Assembly (NCBI GenBank): GCA_022749755.1
Contig: CM040448.1
Coordinates: 15,544,169-15,608,168, forward strand
Direction: 5' to 3'
Length of the DNA: 64,000 bases
Source: Azadirachta indica
Taxonomy: Eukaryota > Streptophyta > Magnoliopsida > Sapindales > Meliaceae
The notes below the pieces were generated by a model that was not told the DNA's origin, ran no database searches, and saw nothing but the letters and a program-made list of their open reading frames with translations. Positions within the stretch are counted from its first letter, which is position 1. Every line of letters starts with the position of its first letter. Positions 62,860-64,000 of this stretch are shown piece by piece. The translations under genes were made by a program, and so were the position numbers.

Positions 62860-63700
62860 ATTTTGTTGATTTCTTCACATAGGCGTTTAATGATGGTTGA
62901 TAGGCATGGTTTCGAAGTTCGATTTGTCACTCTCACAAACATTTCTGCTTGCAATAGTAAGCTCAGTGTAAGAACCTGCATCGAACAATCTCGTTACCTA
63001 TCTAAGAGTCTAGCAAATTAGTAATTAGACCAAATTACTTTAATGCCTTATAACTTGGGATATGATTTCTCCCTTATCTACACACTAAACATTACCCTTA
63101 TTACTTTAAATATTTTAATAATATATTGTGTTTTTGATTTATAGTAACCATTAATGTTAGTGGCAATTGATTTATTGACCTCAATTATGTATTTTCTTGA
63201 TCCACTAGCTAGAAAATTGTGCGAACATTTGGAGGCAATTGTCAAGCACAATAATTTTTATACATTGCCCTCACTTAGATTGTTTGACTATATGAATGAT
63301 CAATATACAATGGATTTTAGCAAAGGTAAATAACTTAAAATTATATGATAAAATTATTGTTGGTACTGTGGTTAGTGCATATACTATGAAACTATTTCTA
63401 GTATCCTTGTAACCAGATATTATCGAATGTGAATATTTTGTTATGAGATTCATGCAAGACATTGTGAATGATATTAACATTTTCAAGAATATGTAAGTTT
63501 CAAATGCGTAATTTACCTCTGACTTTCATGATTGGAAAATGAAGATTTTAATTTGAGATCATAAATATAACTTATATTTTGTATATATTGTTTTGCAATT
63601 CAAAGATATTGATGAATATACTAAGAATGTTATTATAACAATTCATGAGGAATGGCCTTCACATGTTGCGGCCTTGATAACCATCCATTGAGAAAAGGTA
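62860..63700 (+). pseudogene. Ulp1-like (C48) protease fragment of the second CACTA
   Basis: Broken plus-strand frames give LLVAIDLLTSIMYFLDPLAR (about 63155-63215; the usual strand then LDPL), then KLCEHLEAIVKHNNFYTLP. IIECEYFVMRFMQDIVNDI (about 63420-63480) corresponds to the catalytic Cys-Gly-(Tyr/Phe)-(Tyr/Phe)-Val-Met region, with Glu in place of the Gly. DEYTKNVIITIHEEWPSHV (about 63610-63670) corresponds to the closing helix. Such protease-like domains occur at the end of some plant CACTA genes. Not functional as read. Confidence 0.6.
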
Positions 63701-63825
63701 ACTAAATTTATAATCTTATGTTTAACTTGAAATTAAAACTGATGTATTGGTGCATTGAGTATCCTTTCTTTTGTTTTGCTAGAACTAAAATTCGTAGATA
63801 GATTTATTGTTGTTGCTACTTTTAA

Positions 63826-63942
63826 GTTTTGTGGAATGCTCAGTTTGCTGCAGGATATTGGAAGTAGGTTTAATTAATTTGGCCAGTTTGGTGGAATGTT
63901 TATTGGATTGATTTGTTGTGGCCGGTTTTGTGGAATGTTATG
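63826..63942 (+). repeat. Short iterated motif GTTTTGTGGAATG
   Basis: Copies at 63826, 63885 (GTTTGGTGGAATG) and 63925, the last two preceded by GGCC(A/G). Possibly the 3' sub-terminal region of the second CACTA. Confidence 0.6.
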
Positions 63943-64000
63943 GGAAATAGGTTTGTATATTAAAATAATCATTGAACTAGAACCCTTTATTTATGTGCAC

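Larger units (their letters stand above)
59330..63720 (+). mobile_element. Second degenerate CACTA element, right border not seen
   Basis: Plus-strand pieces in CACTA order: a Tnp2/DUF4218 fragment, a DUF4216 fragment, a Transposase_24-like fragment, then a Ulp1-like fragment. It starts inside the transposase gene next to the copia wreck, so the 5' part is missing, possibly through deletion or insertion of the retrotransposon. It is related to but distinct from the element at 3420-11700, being diverged along the shared regions. Confidence 0.7.

Noticed and set aside
1..64000. CRISPR arrays, operons, tRNA or rRNA genes, viral inserts
   Set aside because: No evenly spaced repeat-spacer array, cloverleaf, rRNA-like segment or recognisable viral gene was seen; the spliced genes show a plant nuclear genome.

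Overview
This is an AT-rich piece of a flowering-plant nuclear genome, most likely a eudicot. The evidence is GT-AG introns in plant-type genes (a CDPK-related kinase, a plant O-fucosyltransferase family protein and an AP2/ERF factor) and plant-type transposons (CACTA/En-Spm, MULE, hAT, Ty1/copia). I cannot name the species. No bacterial features, CRISPR array, tRNA or rRNA gene was recognised. A run of 100 N at 16123-16222 is an assembly gap.

Layout. (1) 1-2160, minus strand: a cytokinin-response-factor-like AP2/ERF gene with a recognisable promoter and probable 5'-UTR introns. It has an in-frame TGA after the AP2 domain and a shortened AP2 domain, so it is probably a pseudogene. (2) 2780-11700: tandem and duplicated repeats, a GC-rich hairpin island, then a decayed CACTA element on the plus strand (Tnp2-type transposase, DUF4218 and DUF4216 regions, then a Transposase_24-type second gene). 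(3) 13805-14939: a non-autonomous element with about 107-bp inverted repeats and a 10-bp target duplication (MULE-like). (4) 15190-16262, minus: a decayed hAT transposase broken by the assembly gap. (5) 19724-24338, minus: an apparently intact six-exon O-fucosyltransferase family gene (403 aa). (6) 25863-33159, minus: an apparently intact eleven-exon CDPK-related kinase gene (576 aa). (7) 34000-41050: gene-poor AT-rich DNA with microsatellites. (8) 41058-49360: an 8.3-kb MULE with long inverted repeats, carrying a degenerate MuDR-type transposase (minus) and, convergent to it, a DUF1985 plus Ulp1-type protease gene (plus). Its edges and centre carry clusters of an ACTCGAAA motif. (9) 53726-54700: a non-autonomous hAT element with an 8-bp target duplication. 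(10) 55500-59090: a wrecked Ty1/copia retrotransposon. (11) 59330 to at least 63700: a second CACTA wreck on the plus strand, ending in another Ulp1-type protease remnant.

The two intact host genes lie head to tail on the minus strand and act independently: a Golgi-type glycosyltransferase and a plasma-membrane or cytosolic kinase. Nearly everything else is transposon debris. The stops breaking the CACTA and MULE genes are mostly TGG to TAG/TGA or CGA to TGA, the pattern expected from deamination of methylated cytosine. The most unusual feature is the Ulp1-carrying MULE with its iterated ACTCGAAA motif; two unrelated transposon families here each carry a Ulp1-like protease remnant.
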